A DNA stretch of 64,000 nt, from the NCBI GenBank assembly GCA_016721925.1, contig JADKHE010000001.1, positions 310,001-374,000 of the forward strand. The letters run 5' to 3'. Positions 1-11,221 of this stretch are shown here, in pieces. Position numbers and translations under genes: made by a program. Under the pieces are notes generated by a model. That model was not told where the DNA came from and searched no databases. It saw nothing but the letters and a program-made list of their open reading frames with translations. Within the stretch, counting starts at the first letter, position 1; the number at the start of each line of letters is the position of its first letter. The DNA is from Candidatus Skiveiella danica (GTDB lineage: Bacteria; Pseudomonadota; Gammaproteobacteria; Burkholderiales; Burkholderiaceae_C).

Positions 1-784
1 TCAGCGCCGAGCCCAGGTCGCCGAGCAGGGTCGGGCGCACCTCGGCCGGGTAGAAGCTGAGAATCCGGTTCAGCGCCTGGTAACTGTTGTTGGCGTGCAG
101 GGTTGACAGGCACAGGTGCCCCGATTGCGCGTAGGCAATCGCGGCGGACATGGTCTCCCGGTCGCGGATTTCGCCGATCATGATCACGTCCGGCGCCTGG
201 CGCAGCGCATTCTTCAGGCCGATCGCGAGCGTCTCGGTGTCGCTGCCCACCTCGCGCTGGTTGACCACCGACTTGCGGTTGCGAAACACGAATTCCACCG
301 GATCCTCAATGGTCAGGATGTGGCCCATCACATTCTCGTTGCGGTGATCCAGCATGGAGGCCAGCGTGGTGGACTTGCCCGCGCCGGTGGCGCCGACCAT
401 CAGGATCAGCCCGCGCTTTTCCATGACCAGGTCGGCCAGGACGTTGGGCAGATTCAGCGTGGGCAGCGACGGGATTTCCGATGAGATGTAGCGGATCACC
501 GCCGCGTAGGTGCCGCGCTGGCGCATCGCGCTCAGCCGGAAATTGCCCACGTCGGCCAGCGGGATGGCCATGTTGAGCTCGCCGGTCTCCTTGAGTTCTT
601 CGATCCGGTTCGGCGGCACCACTTCGGCCAGCAGGTTGACCGTGGCCTCGACCGGCAGGATCTGGCTGTTCATGGGAATGTACTGGCCGTTGATCTTGAT
701 GATCGCGGGCGCGTGGGCCGACAGGTAGACGTCCGACGCCTTGCGCTCGGCCATGAGGCGCAGTATCCGGTCCATCATGCTCAT
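1..784 (-). CDS. pilU: Twitching motility ATPase PilU (partial, 3' end beyond window)
   Basis: N-terminal 261 codons of a type IV pilus retraction ATPase of the PilT/PilU family. It begins MSMMDRILRLMAERKASDVY, then a PAS-like N-terminal domain. The Walker A motif GATGAGKST is near residue 135, and the Asp-box/Walker B region DVIMIGEIRD is near residue 200. The ATG at 784 is preceded by AAGGAG at 6-nt spacing. PilU is preferred over PilT because of the MDRILRLMAERKASD start, which is from memory of the family. These ATPases form cytoplasmic hexamers at the pilus base that power retraction. The gene runs off the left edge, so the C-terminus cannot be checked. It lies downstream of dapD on the same strand. 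Confidence 0.85.
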   Translation of the reverse strand, partial: MSMMDRILRLMAERKASDVYLSAHAPAIIKINGQYIPMNSQILPVEATVNLLAEVVPPNRIEELKETGELNMAIPLADVGNFRLSAMRQRGTYAAVIRYISSEIPSLPTLNLPNVLADLVMEKRGLILMVGATGAGKSTTLASMLDHRNENVMGHILTIEDPVEFVFRNRKSVVNQREVGSDTETLAIGLKNALRQAPDVIMIGEIRDRETMSAAIAYAQSGHLCLSTLHANNSYQALNRILSFYPAEVRPTLLGDLGSAL

Positions 785-838
785 GATCAGCTCCTTGATT
801 TAACGGCCTGAAAGCAGGCAGCGGCCCGCCGCCGCGCC

Positions 839-907
839 GGGCCGCCCCAAGCAAGGCGAGCCCCCTCGGGGGGCAGCGCTGTACGCGAAGCGACAAGCGT
901 GGGGGCC
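839..907. repeat. GC-rich intergenic repeat of Comamonadaceae type
   Basis: The space between dapD and pilU holds a block starting GGGCCGCCCCAAGC and ending GCGTGGGGGCC. In its centre is a near-perfect hairpin, GCCCCCTCGGGGGGC. I recognise this from general familiarity as a repeat that recurs between genes in Comamonadaceae genomes. No second copy was found in this window. It may terminate or stabilise the dapCD transcript, but that is inference. Confidence 0.55.
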
Positions 908-910
908 ATG

Positions 911-1735
911 TCAATCCCGCAGCAGGTCGTTCAGGCTGGTTTTGGCACGGGTCTGGGCGTCCACGCGCTTGACGATGACCGCGCAGTACAGACTGTATTT
1001 GCCGTCCGCGCTGGGCAGGTTGCCAGCCACCACCACCGAGCCGGCCGGGATGCGGCCGTAGCTGACCTCGCCGGTGGCGCGGTCGTAGATGCGGGTGCTC
1101 TGACCGATGTAGACACCCATCGAGATCACCGAGTTCTCTTCGACGATGACGCCTTCGACGATTTCCGAGCGGGCGCCGATGAAACAGTTGTCTTCGATGA
1201 TGGTCGGGTTGGCCTGCATCGGCTCCAGCACGCCGCCGATGCCCACGCCACCGGACAGGTGCACGTTCTTGCCGATCTGGGCGCAGGAGCCGACGGCTGC
1301 CCAGGTGTCCACCATCGTGCCTTCGTCGACGTAGGCGCCGATGTTCACGTAGGAGGGCATCAGAATCGCGCCCTTGGCGATGAAGCTGCCACGCCGGGCC
1401 ACGGCTGGGGGCACCACGCGCACGCCGGAGGCGGCCATCTCGTCGGCTGTCATCTGGGCAAAGCGGGTGGGCACCTTGTCGTAGAAGCCCAGGTCGCCGG
1501 CGCGCACGAGCTCGTTGTCCTTGAGGCGGAACGACAGCAGCACGGCCTTCTTGATCCACTGGTGTACGGTCCACTGGCCGACGCCCTGGCGGGTGGCGAC
1601 GCGCAGGGCGCCGCTGTTGAGGCCGGCAATGACTTCGTCGACGGCCTGCGTCACGTCAGCCGGCGCGGATTTCGGCGACAGGTTGGTGCGGTTCTCCCAC
1701 GCGGCATCGATGAGGGACTGGAGTTGTTGGGTCAT
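911..1735 (-). CDS. dapD: 2,3,4,5-tetrahydropyridine-2,6-dicarboxylate N-succinyltransferase
   Basis: 274 aa, the usual length for DapD. It transfers succinyl from succinyl-CoA to tetrahydrodipicolinate in the succinylase branch of diaminopimelate/lysine synthesis, in the cytoplasm. The N-terminal third is helical. From about residue 105 there are hexapeptide (left-handed beta-helix) repeats such as GSFIAKGAILMPSYVNIGAY, followed by the conserved GGVGIGGVLEP segment. The start MTQQLQSLIDAAWENR is the family's usual start. It lies 18 nt downstream of dapC on the same strand, so the two consecutive pathway enzymes probably share a transcript. Confidence 0.97.
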   Translation of the reverse strand: MTQQLQSLIDAAWENRTNLSPKSAPADVTQAVDEVIAGLNSGALRVATRQGVGQWTVHQWIKKAVLLSFRLKDNELVRAGDLGFYDKVPTRFAQMTADEMAASGVRVVPPAVARRGSFIAKGAILMPSYVNIGAYVDEGTMVDTWAAVGSCAQIGKNVHLSGGVGIGGVLEPMQANPTIIEDNCFIGARSEIVEGVIVEENSVISMGVYIGQSTRIYDRATGEVSYGRIPAGSVVVAGNLPSADGKYSLYCAVIVKRVDAQTRAKTSLNDLLRD

Positions 1736-1753
1736 GACGAAAAATCGGGCCTC

Positions 1754-2959
1754 TCAGCCGCGGGATAGGATGAATTGAACGATGCGCCGGGCGGCCTCCA
1801 GGCACTCCGCGGTCTCTGCGACCAGTGCCATGCGGATGCGGCCCTGGCCAGGATTGTGCCCGGCGGCTTCGCGCGCGAGGTAGCTGCCCGGCAGCACGGT
1901 GACATTGTATTGAGCCAGCAATTCCCGCGCGAAGGCGGTGTCGTTGCCCTGCCAGAAGGCAGGCACGCCGGCCCAGAGGTAAAAGCTCGCATCGGGCAGG
2001 GCCACGTCCATGACCGCCGACAGCAGGGGCGTGACGGCAGCGAACTTTTCGCGGTACATCCGGCGGTTCTCCACGACATGGGCCTCGTCGTTCCAGGCCG
2101 CAATGCTGGCGGCCTGCACCACGGGGCTCATGGCGCTGCCGTGGTAGGTGCGGTAGAGCAGAAAGGGCTTGATGAGCGCCGCATCTCCGGCCACGAAGCC
2201 ACTGCGCAGGCCCGGCACATTGCTGCGCTTGGACAGGCTGGTGAGGGCGATCAGGTTGCGGAATTCGGTGCGGCCCAGCTTCATGGCCGCTTCCAGGCCG
2301 CCCAGTGGGGGCTCGTCGCGGAAATAGATCTCGCTGTAGCACTCGTCGGAGGCGATCACGAACCCATGGCGATCGCTGAGTTCGAAGAGCTTCTGCCATT
2401 CGGCCAGCGGCATGACCGCGCCTGTCGGGTTGCCCGGCGAGCACACGTACAGCAACTGCGTGCGGGCCCAGACGTCGTCGGGCACGCTGTCCCAGTCCAC
2501 TGCGAAATTGCGCGATGGGTCACTGGGCGCGTAGTACGGTTGCGCGCCCGCAAGGAATGCTGCGCCCTCGTAGATCTGGTAGAACGGATTGGGGTGCACC
2601 ACGGTGGCGCCGGCTCGGGTAGGGTCGATCACGGTTTGGGCCAGCGCGAACAGCGCCTCGCGCGAGCCGTTGACCGGCAGAACCTGAGTCGCCGGGTTCA
2701 GCTCCAGACCGTAGCGCCTCTGCATCCAGGCCGCGCAGGCTTCGCGAAGGGTCGGCTCGCCGGCCGTGGCGGGGTAGGACGCCAGTCCCGTGCCCAAGGC
2801 CGCGGTGAGGGCGCTCTTGATGAATTCGGGCGTGGCGTGCCGGGGCTCTCCAATCCCCAGGCTGATCGCCGGGTAGTCGGGGCTGGGCGTGACCGTGGCG
2901 AAAAGCTGGCGCAGCCGCTCGAAGGGGTAGGGCTGCAGGCGCGACAGGAGAGGGTTCAT
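1754..2959 (-). CDS. dapC: Succinyldiaminopimelate transaminase
   Basis: 401 aa, PLP-dependent class I/II aminotransferase. It makes N-succinyl-LL-diaminopimelate from the keto acid produced after DapD. Motifs seen: the PNPFYQIYEG substrate loop, CSPGNPTGAV, SDECYSEIYF, and SLSKRSN with the PLP lysine near residue 240. The start at 2959 (MNPLLSRLQPYPFERLRQL) is the family start. A longer frame reaching 3124 would read through the interspersed repeat at 3042-3082 and is rejected. The next gene is dapD, so this is a two-step dap operon. smc diverges on the other side. Confidence 0.94.
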   Translation of the reverse strand: MNPLLSRLQPYPFERLRQLFATVTPSPDYPAISLGIGEPRHATPEFIKSALTAALGTGLASYPATAGEPTLREACAAWMQRRYGLELNPATQVLPVNGSREALFALAQTVIDPTRAGATVVHPNPFYQIYEGAAFLAGAQPYYAPSDPSRNFAVDWDSVPDDVWARTQLLYVCSPGNPTGAVMPLAEWQKLFELSDRHGFVIASDECYSEIYFRDEPPLGGLEAAMKLGRTEFRNLIALTSLSKRSNVPGLRSGFVAGDAALIKPFLLYRTYHGSAMSPVVQAASIAAWNDEAHVVENRRMYREKFAAVTPLLSAVMDVALPDASFYLWAGVPAFWQGNDTAFARELLAQYNVTVLPGSYLAREAAGHNPGQGRIRMALVAETAECLEAARRIVQFILSRG

Positions 2960-3041
2960 GTGGCGTCGATTATCGGTCCTTGCGCCCGCGCGCGCCGCCT
3001 GGGTGCCCCGGCGCCTGGTTTCATGATGTTTCAAGGCCTTT

Positions 3042-3082
3042 CCCAGCGTGAGATGGTCATCATATGCTATCAATACGGGAGC
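3042..3082 (+). repeat. Interspersed hairpin repeat, copy 1
   Basis: First of eight copies of a short repeat. It has a CCCAGCGTGAGATGGTC block, then exactly 24 nt from the first C a GCTATC segment of the hairpin half. It lies in the dapC/smc divergent intergenic space, on the leader side of smc. Confidence 0.7.
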
Positions 3083-3212
3083 AATCAGGGGCGGGCGCCG
3101 GTTTTGGCTTGCGCACGGTATCATTGGCCATGTCCGGCTGCCGTCTTTGCAGCCGTATTTCTTTTGAATTCAACAGCTTGGCCAATAGCTGCTGAACGGT
3201 GGGCAAGTCACG

Positions 3213-6728
<3,516 letters not shown>

Positions 6729-6755
6729 GTCCTTTGAGGAAACGGTGAAACAGCC

Positions 6756-7793
6756 ATGAGCTCACTCCAGATCAGTCTGGCCGTTGCTGGCGGCGTGGTG
6801 CTGGCCGCCCTGGTGGCTCACAGCGCCTGGACTTCTCGCCGCAATGCGCCGAAGCAGCCGCAGCCCGACACACGCGCGCCTGAAGTGGCGGGTGCTCCGG
6901 TCGAGGAGGAGCGCAGGGAGCCCGGATTCGACGGGCCCCTGGGCAGTTTGCCGCTGCCGCAGCCCGAGCGCAAACCGGGTCTGGATGCCCTGATCGATGT
7001 CATTGCGCCCATCGCACTGGAAGGGCTGGTTTCCGGCGACGCGGCCCTGGCCGCCATGCCTCCCACGCGGCGGGCCGGGAGCAAGCCGTTTGCCATCGAA
7101 GGCCTGAACGACGGAACCGGAGTCTGGGAAACGCCGCTGGCTGGCCAGCGCTACCGGGCGTTCCAGGCGGGCGTGCAGCTGGCGAACCGCACCGGGTACC
7201 TCAACGAGATCGAATATTCGGAGTTCGTCATGAAGGCGCAGGATTTCGCCGATGCCGTCAATGGGGCGCCCGAATTCCCCGACATGATCGAGGAGGTCGC
7301 GCGGGCCCGTGAGCTCGACCAGTTCGCCAGCGAGCACGATGCGCATCTGGCGTTCACGCTGCGCGCCCGCAATGCGGCGTGGAGCCCGGGCTATCTGCAC
7401 CAGGCGGCCGGACGACTGGGTTTCGTGGCGGGCGCCATTCCCGGACGGATGGTGTTGCCGGCGAGCGAACCGGGTCTGCCGCCGATTCTGGGGCTGGCCT
7501 TCGACCCGCAGGCCACGTTTTCCGACGATCCCGACCAGTCGGCAATCCGCGAAATCCACCTGAGCCTGGATGTGCCGCAGGTCCAGCGGGCCGAGCATCC
7601 CTTCGCGCGCCTGCGCGAGGCCGCCAGCGCACTGGCCACGGACATGGATGGGGTGATCACCGACGACAACGGCCACCTCATCCGTTCCGAATCGCTGGAC
7701 GCCATCGGCGCCGATCTGGAACTGCTGTACGACACGCTGGACGGACGCGATCTCTCGGCCGGATCCCCGCAGGCGCGCCGGCTGTTTTCGTGA
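6756..7793 (+). CDS. zipA: Cell division protein ZipA-like (FtsZ-binding)
   Basis: 345 aa. One N-terminal membrane segment (about residues 5-25) is followed by a proline-rich linker and a C-terminal ZipA-type FtsZ-binding domain from about residue 200. Within that domain the stretch GFVAGAIPGRMVLPASEPGL is recognisable. In E. coli ZipA anchors FtsZ to the inner membrane early in divisome assembly. Betaproteobacterial versions are divergent, so the call rests on topology plus position between smc and ligA, which is the usual betaproteobacterial order. The ATG follows a GAGGAAAC ribosome-binding site. Confidence 0.85.
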   Translation: MSSLQISLAVAGGVVLAALVAHSAWTSRRNAPKQPQPDTRAPEVAGAPVEEERREPGFDGPLGSLPLPQPERKPGLDALIDVIAPIALEGLVSGDAALAAMPPTRRAGSKPFAIEGLNDGTGVWETPLAGQRYRAFQAGVQLANRTGYLNEIEYSEFVMKAQDFADAVNGAPEFPDMIEEVARARELDQFASEHDAHLAFTLRARNAAWSPGYLHQAAGRLGFVAGAIPGRMVLPASEPGLPPILGLAFDPQATFSDDPDQSAIREIHLSLDVPQVQRAEHPFARLREAASALATDMDGVITDDNGHLIRSESLDAIGADLELLYDTLDGRDLSAGSPQARRLFS

Positions 7794-7835
7794 TGGCACC
7801 CTGGTCTGCCCGTTCCAGGCGACACCTGCTTGCTC

Positions 7836-9976
7836 ATGGTGACCGTTGATTTGTTCGAGGCGGCCGAGCCCGGGCCGGACGCTGCCGCCGCGCGGGCCGC
7901 GGCCTTGCGCGCGCAGTTGCACCACCATGCCTATCGCTATTACACGCTGGACGATCCGGAGATACCCGATGCCGAGTACGACCGCCTGTTCCAGGAGCTT
8001 CACGCGCTGGAGTCCACGCACCCGCATCTGCAGACGGCCGATTCGCCCACCCGGCGCGTCGGCGGGCGTGTGCTGGATGCCTTTGCCAGTGTGCGCCACG
8101 CGGTGCCCATGCTCAGCATCCGGACCGAGACGGACACCGGCGCCAGTGGTGCGCAGGCCTTTGACGCGCGGGTGCGAAAGGGTGGGACTGGGCGATGCCG
8201 ATCCCCCAGTCGGGTACGTCGCAGAGCTGAAGTTTGACGGACTGGCGATGAACCTGCGCTACGAGCAGGGTGTGCTGGTGCAGGCGGCCACCCGCGGCGA
8301 CGGCGAGGTGGGCGAGGATGTCACACAGAATGTGCGCACCATCGGGCAGATCCCCCTGCGGATCGAGACGCCTGGCGATGCGACAGTGCCTCCGGTGCCA
8401 CCCGTGCTGGAAGTGCGAGGCGAGGTCTACATGCGCCGCGACGATTTCGAGGCATTGAATGCGCGCCAACGCGAGAAGGGCGAGAAAACCTTCGTCAACC
8501 CGCGCAATGCGGCAGCCGGTGCGGTGCGCCAGTTAGACCCCGGCGATTGCCGCCCAGCGGCCTTTGAGCTTTTATGCCTATGGCCTGGGCGAGATCACCC
8601 CGCCCGAGCAGGGCGGACCCGCGTTCGACACCCACTTCCAGCTGCTGCAAACCCTGAATTCATGGGGTTTTCCGGTTGTATCCAGCGTCGAAAGGGCGCA
8701 AGGCGCTACTGGATTGGTAGCGTATCACGAGCGCATCGGGGCGCTGCGCGACAGCCTGCCATTCGACATCGATGGGGTGGTCTACAAAGTGGACAGCTTG
8801 GCTTTGCAGCGCCAGATGGGTTTTGTGACCCGCGAGCCGCGTTGGGCCATTGCGCACAAGTACCCGGCGCAGGAGCAACTGACCACAGTGCTCGATATCG
8901 ACGTGCAGGTGGGGCGCACCGGCAAGCTGACGCCGGTGGCCAAGCTGGCGCCGGTTTTTGTCGGCGGCGTCACCGTGACGAATGCGACGCTGCACAACGC
9001 AGACGAGGCGCGGCGCAAGGACGTGCGGGTGGGCGACACGGTGATCGTGCGCCGGGCCGGCGACGTGATCCCCGAGGTGGTGGGGGTGCTGGCAAACAAG
9101 CGTCCGGCTGGTGCGCAGATGTTCACGATGCCCGACCGCTGTCCGGTTTGTGGCAGCGCGGCGGTGCGCGAACCGGGTGAGGCAGACACCCGCTGCACGG
9201 GCGGCCTGTTTTGCAGCGCGCAACGCAAGCAGGCCATGCTGCATTTCGCCCAGCGTCGCGCGGTGGAGGTGGAAGGGCTCGGTGACAAGCTGGTCGACCA
9301 GTTGGTGGACACCGGCGTCATCAACACCCTGCCCGACCTGTATCGCCTGGGCCTGACTGCACTGGCCAGCCTGGATCGCATGGCCGAGAAGTCGGGACAA
9401 AACATCCTTCAGGCGCTGGAGAAGTCGAAGCAGACGACCCTGCCACGCTTCCTGTTCGGCCTGGGTATCCGCCATGTAGGAGAAGCGACGGCCAAGGCGC
9501 TGGCTCGTCACTTCGGTGGACTCGACGCCGTCATGGCGGCCACGCAGGAGCAACTGCTCGAGGTGCCGGACATCGGCCCGATCGTGGCGCAAAGCATTCG
9601 CACGTTCTTTGACCAACCGCACAACCGCGAGGTGGTGGAGCAACTGCGCGCCTGCGGCATGACCTGGGACGAAGGTGAGCGCACCGCCCAGGCGCCGAAG
9701 CCGCTGGCTGGCAAGACCGTCGTGCTGACGGGGACCCTGCCGACACTGAGCCGTGATCAGGCCAAGGACCGGCTGGAGGCCGCTGGTGCCAAGGTGGCAG
9801 GGTCCGTCAGCAAGAAGACCCACTACGTGGTGGCCGGCGCCGACGCCGGCAGCAAACTGGACAAAGCCCGCGAGTTCGGTGTTAAGGTGCTGGACGAGGC
9901 TGGCCTGCTCGCGCTGCTTGACGGCGCGGGAGTTGATGACCCGCCGAACCCGGAGAAGACCGATGACCGCGCGTGA
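7836..9976 (+). CDS. ligA: NAD-dependent DNA ligase LigA (two apparent frameshifts)
   Basis: Joins nicks during replication and repair using NAD+. Correcting two +1 shifts (about 8178-8188 and 8538-8545) gives 712 codons, close to normal. Domain order: Ia domain (HHHAYRYYTLDDPEIPDAEYD), adenylation domain with the KFDG lysine near residue 130, OB fold, four-Cys zinc finger (CPVCG...RC...FC), helix-hairpin-helix repeats, and a C-terminal BRCT domain starting PLAGKTVVLTGTLP. Start chosen at ATG 7836. The shifts fall at AAAGGGTGGG and ACCCCGGCG, and removing one base at each restores family sequence. As LigA is normally essential, sequence errors are likelier than decay. The 3' end overlaps def by 14 nt. 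Confidence 0.9.
8681..8721 (+). repeat. Interspersed hairpin repeat, copy 2 (within ligA)
   Basis: TCCAGCGTCGAAAGGGC followed at the family's 24-nt spacing by the inverted repeat GCTACTGGATTGGTAGC. It lies in frame in the adenylation domain, coding roughly SSVERAQGATGLVAY, where LigA proteins are variable. It is one of the more diverged copies. Confidence 0.55.
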
Positions 9977-10502
9977 AATTCTGAGGATGGGGGATGCGCG
10001 CCTGCTGCGGGTCGCCCAGCCGGTCACCGCATTCGACTCGGACGAACTGCACCAGCTGGTGCGCGACCTGCTTGAGACCATGGCGGCGGTCAATGGCGCC
10101 GGCCTGGCGGCGCCGCAGATCGGCGTGGACCTGCAGCTGGTGGTTTTCGGCACCGATGCGCCCAACCCCCGCTACCCCGACGCCCCGCTGGTGCCGCGCA
10201 CGGTGTTGTGCAATCCGGTCATCACGCCAGTGGGCGACGACGAGGAGGAAGGCTGGGAGGGCTGCCTGTCGGTGCCCGGCCTGCGTGGCGTGGTGCCGCG
10301 GTGGTCGCGCGTCCGCTACACCGGCTTTGACCCGTATGGCGACCCGATCGACCGCACCGTGGATGGCTTTCATGCCCGGGTGGTGCAACACGAGTGCGAC
10401 CATCTGGCGGGCACGCTCTACCCGATGCGCATGCGCGATTTCACCCGATTCGGGTTCACCGAGGTGTTGTTTCCCGGGCTGGATGCCGCCCAGGACGATT
10501 GA
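9963..10502 (+). CDS. def: Peptide deformylase
   Basis: 179 aa. It removes the formyl group from the N-terminal methionine of nascent proteins, using a Fe2+/Zn2+ centre. All three family motifs are present: GAGLAAPQIG (residues 45-54), EGCLSVPG (metal ligand C101) and QHECDHLAG (metal ligands H143 and H147, catalytic E144). The ATG at 9963 lies inside the last codons of ligA (14-nt overlap, ATGACCGCGCGTGA), so translation is probably coupled to ligA. The acidic insert DDEEEGWEG just before motif 2 is unremarkable for type I enzymes. Confidence 0.96.
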   Translation: MTAREILRMGDARLLRVAQPVTAFDSDELHQLVRDLLETMAAVNGAGLAAPQIGVDLQLVVFGTDAPNPRYPDAPLVPRTVLCNPVITPVGDDEEEGWEGCLSVPGLRGVVPRWSRVRYTGFDPYGDPIDRTVDGFHARVVQHECDHLAGTLYPMRMRDFTRFGFTEVLFPGLDAAQDD

Positions 10503-10537
10503 ACCATTTGAATCCCATCATTGCCGGTGACGGCCCG

Positions 10538-11209
10538 ATGCCTCTCGGTTACGAGGTGAAGTTCGAAACGGTGCGCGGCAACGGCGCGGACCTTCGGATG
10601 CGCTCCCTGCTGGACCGGCAGCAATTTCACGATCCCGCAGGCGAGGCGGAGCAGGCGGGCATTTCGTCGGCGCTGTGGCCGCTATTCGGCTTGCTCTGGC
10701 CATCAGGCCAGGTCCTTGCGCACGCCATGCAGGCCTTTGAACTGGACGGCAAGCGCATCCTGGAGCTCGGTTGTGGCCTGGCGCTGGCCAGCCTGGTCAT
10801 CCATCGTCGCGGGGGCGACGTCACCGCCAGTGACTGCCACCCGCTGACCGAGACCTTCCTGAAGGAGAACCTGCGCCTGAACCATCTGCCGCCCATGAAG
10901 TACAGGACCGGCAACTGGGGGCGGGCGGTGAGCGACATGGGACGGTTCGATCTGATCATCGGCAGCGACGTGCTTTATGACCGCAACCAGCCGCAGGCGC
11001 TGTCGGCCTTCATCGACGAGCACTCCTGCTCGACGGTCGAGGTGGTGATCGTCGATCCTGACCGGGGCAACATCACCGGTTTCAACCGGCGCATGCAGGG
11101 TCTGGGTTACACGCACAGCCAGAACCGCGTGTCCTTCCTGCCCGACGGCGCGACGGCCTACAAGGGACGGGTGCACAGCTACGGTCGCTCGCCTGTGCCG
11201 GCTGCCTGA
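10538..11209 (+). CDS. Class I SAM-dependent methyltransferase (METTL/Methyltransf_16-like)
   Basis: 223 aa. The SAM-binding motif I is ILELGCGLALASL near residue 75, followed by an acidic motif II (VTASDCHPL) and the post-motif FDLIIGSDVLYD. This pattern fits the lysine/protein methyltransferase-like group of class I enzymes. The substrate is unknown. It follows def by 35 nt and probably belongs to the same transcript. An in-frame TTG at 10508 would add ten residues, but the ATG at 10538 is preferred. It converges on glnD with only six bases between the coding regions. Confidence 0.75.
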   Translation: MPLGYEVKFETVRGNGADLRMRSLLDRQQFHDPAGEAEQAGISSALWPLFGLLWPSGQVLAHAMQAFELDGKRILELGCGLALASLVIHRRGGDVTASDCHPLTETFLKENLRLNHLPPMKYRTGNWGRAVSDMGRFDLIIGSDVLYDRNQPQALSAFIDEHSCSTVEVVIVDPDRGNITGFNRRMQGLGYTHSQNRVSFLPDGATAYKGRVHSYGRSPVPAA

Positions 11210-11221
11210 GACGCTTCAGGC
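11204..11221. terminator. Hairpin spanning both stop codons of convergent genes
   Basis: GCCTGA-GACGCT-TCAGGC forms a six-base-pair stem with a six-base loop. It contains the TGA of the methyltransferase on the plus strand and the TGA of glnD on the minus strand. There is no U-run. It may be a weak bidirectional terminator. Confidence 0.4.

Noticed and set aside
306..1574. Long minus-strand open frame of 422 codons
   Set aside because: It lies in another frame across dapD and pilU, has Arg/Gly-rich low-quality composition, and the true frames carry clear family motifs.
8178..8545. Programmed frameshifting in ligA
   Set aside because: No slippery heptamer with a downstream pseudoknot is evident, and similar single-base shifts occur in unrelated genes at G/C runs.
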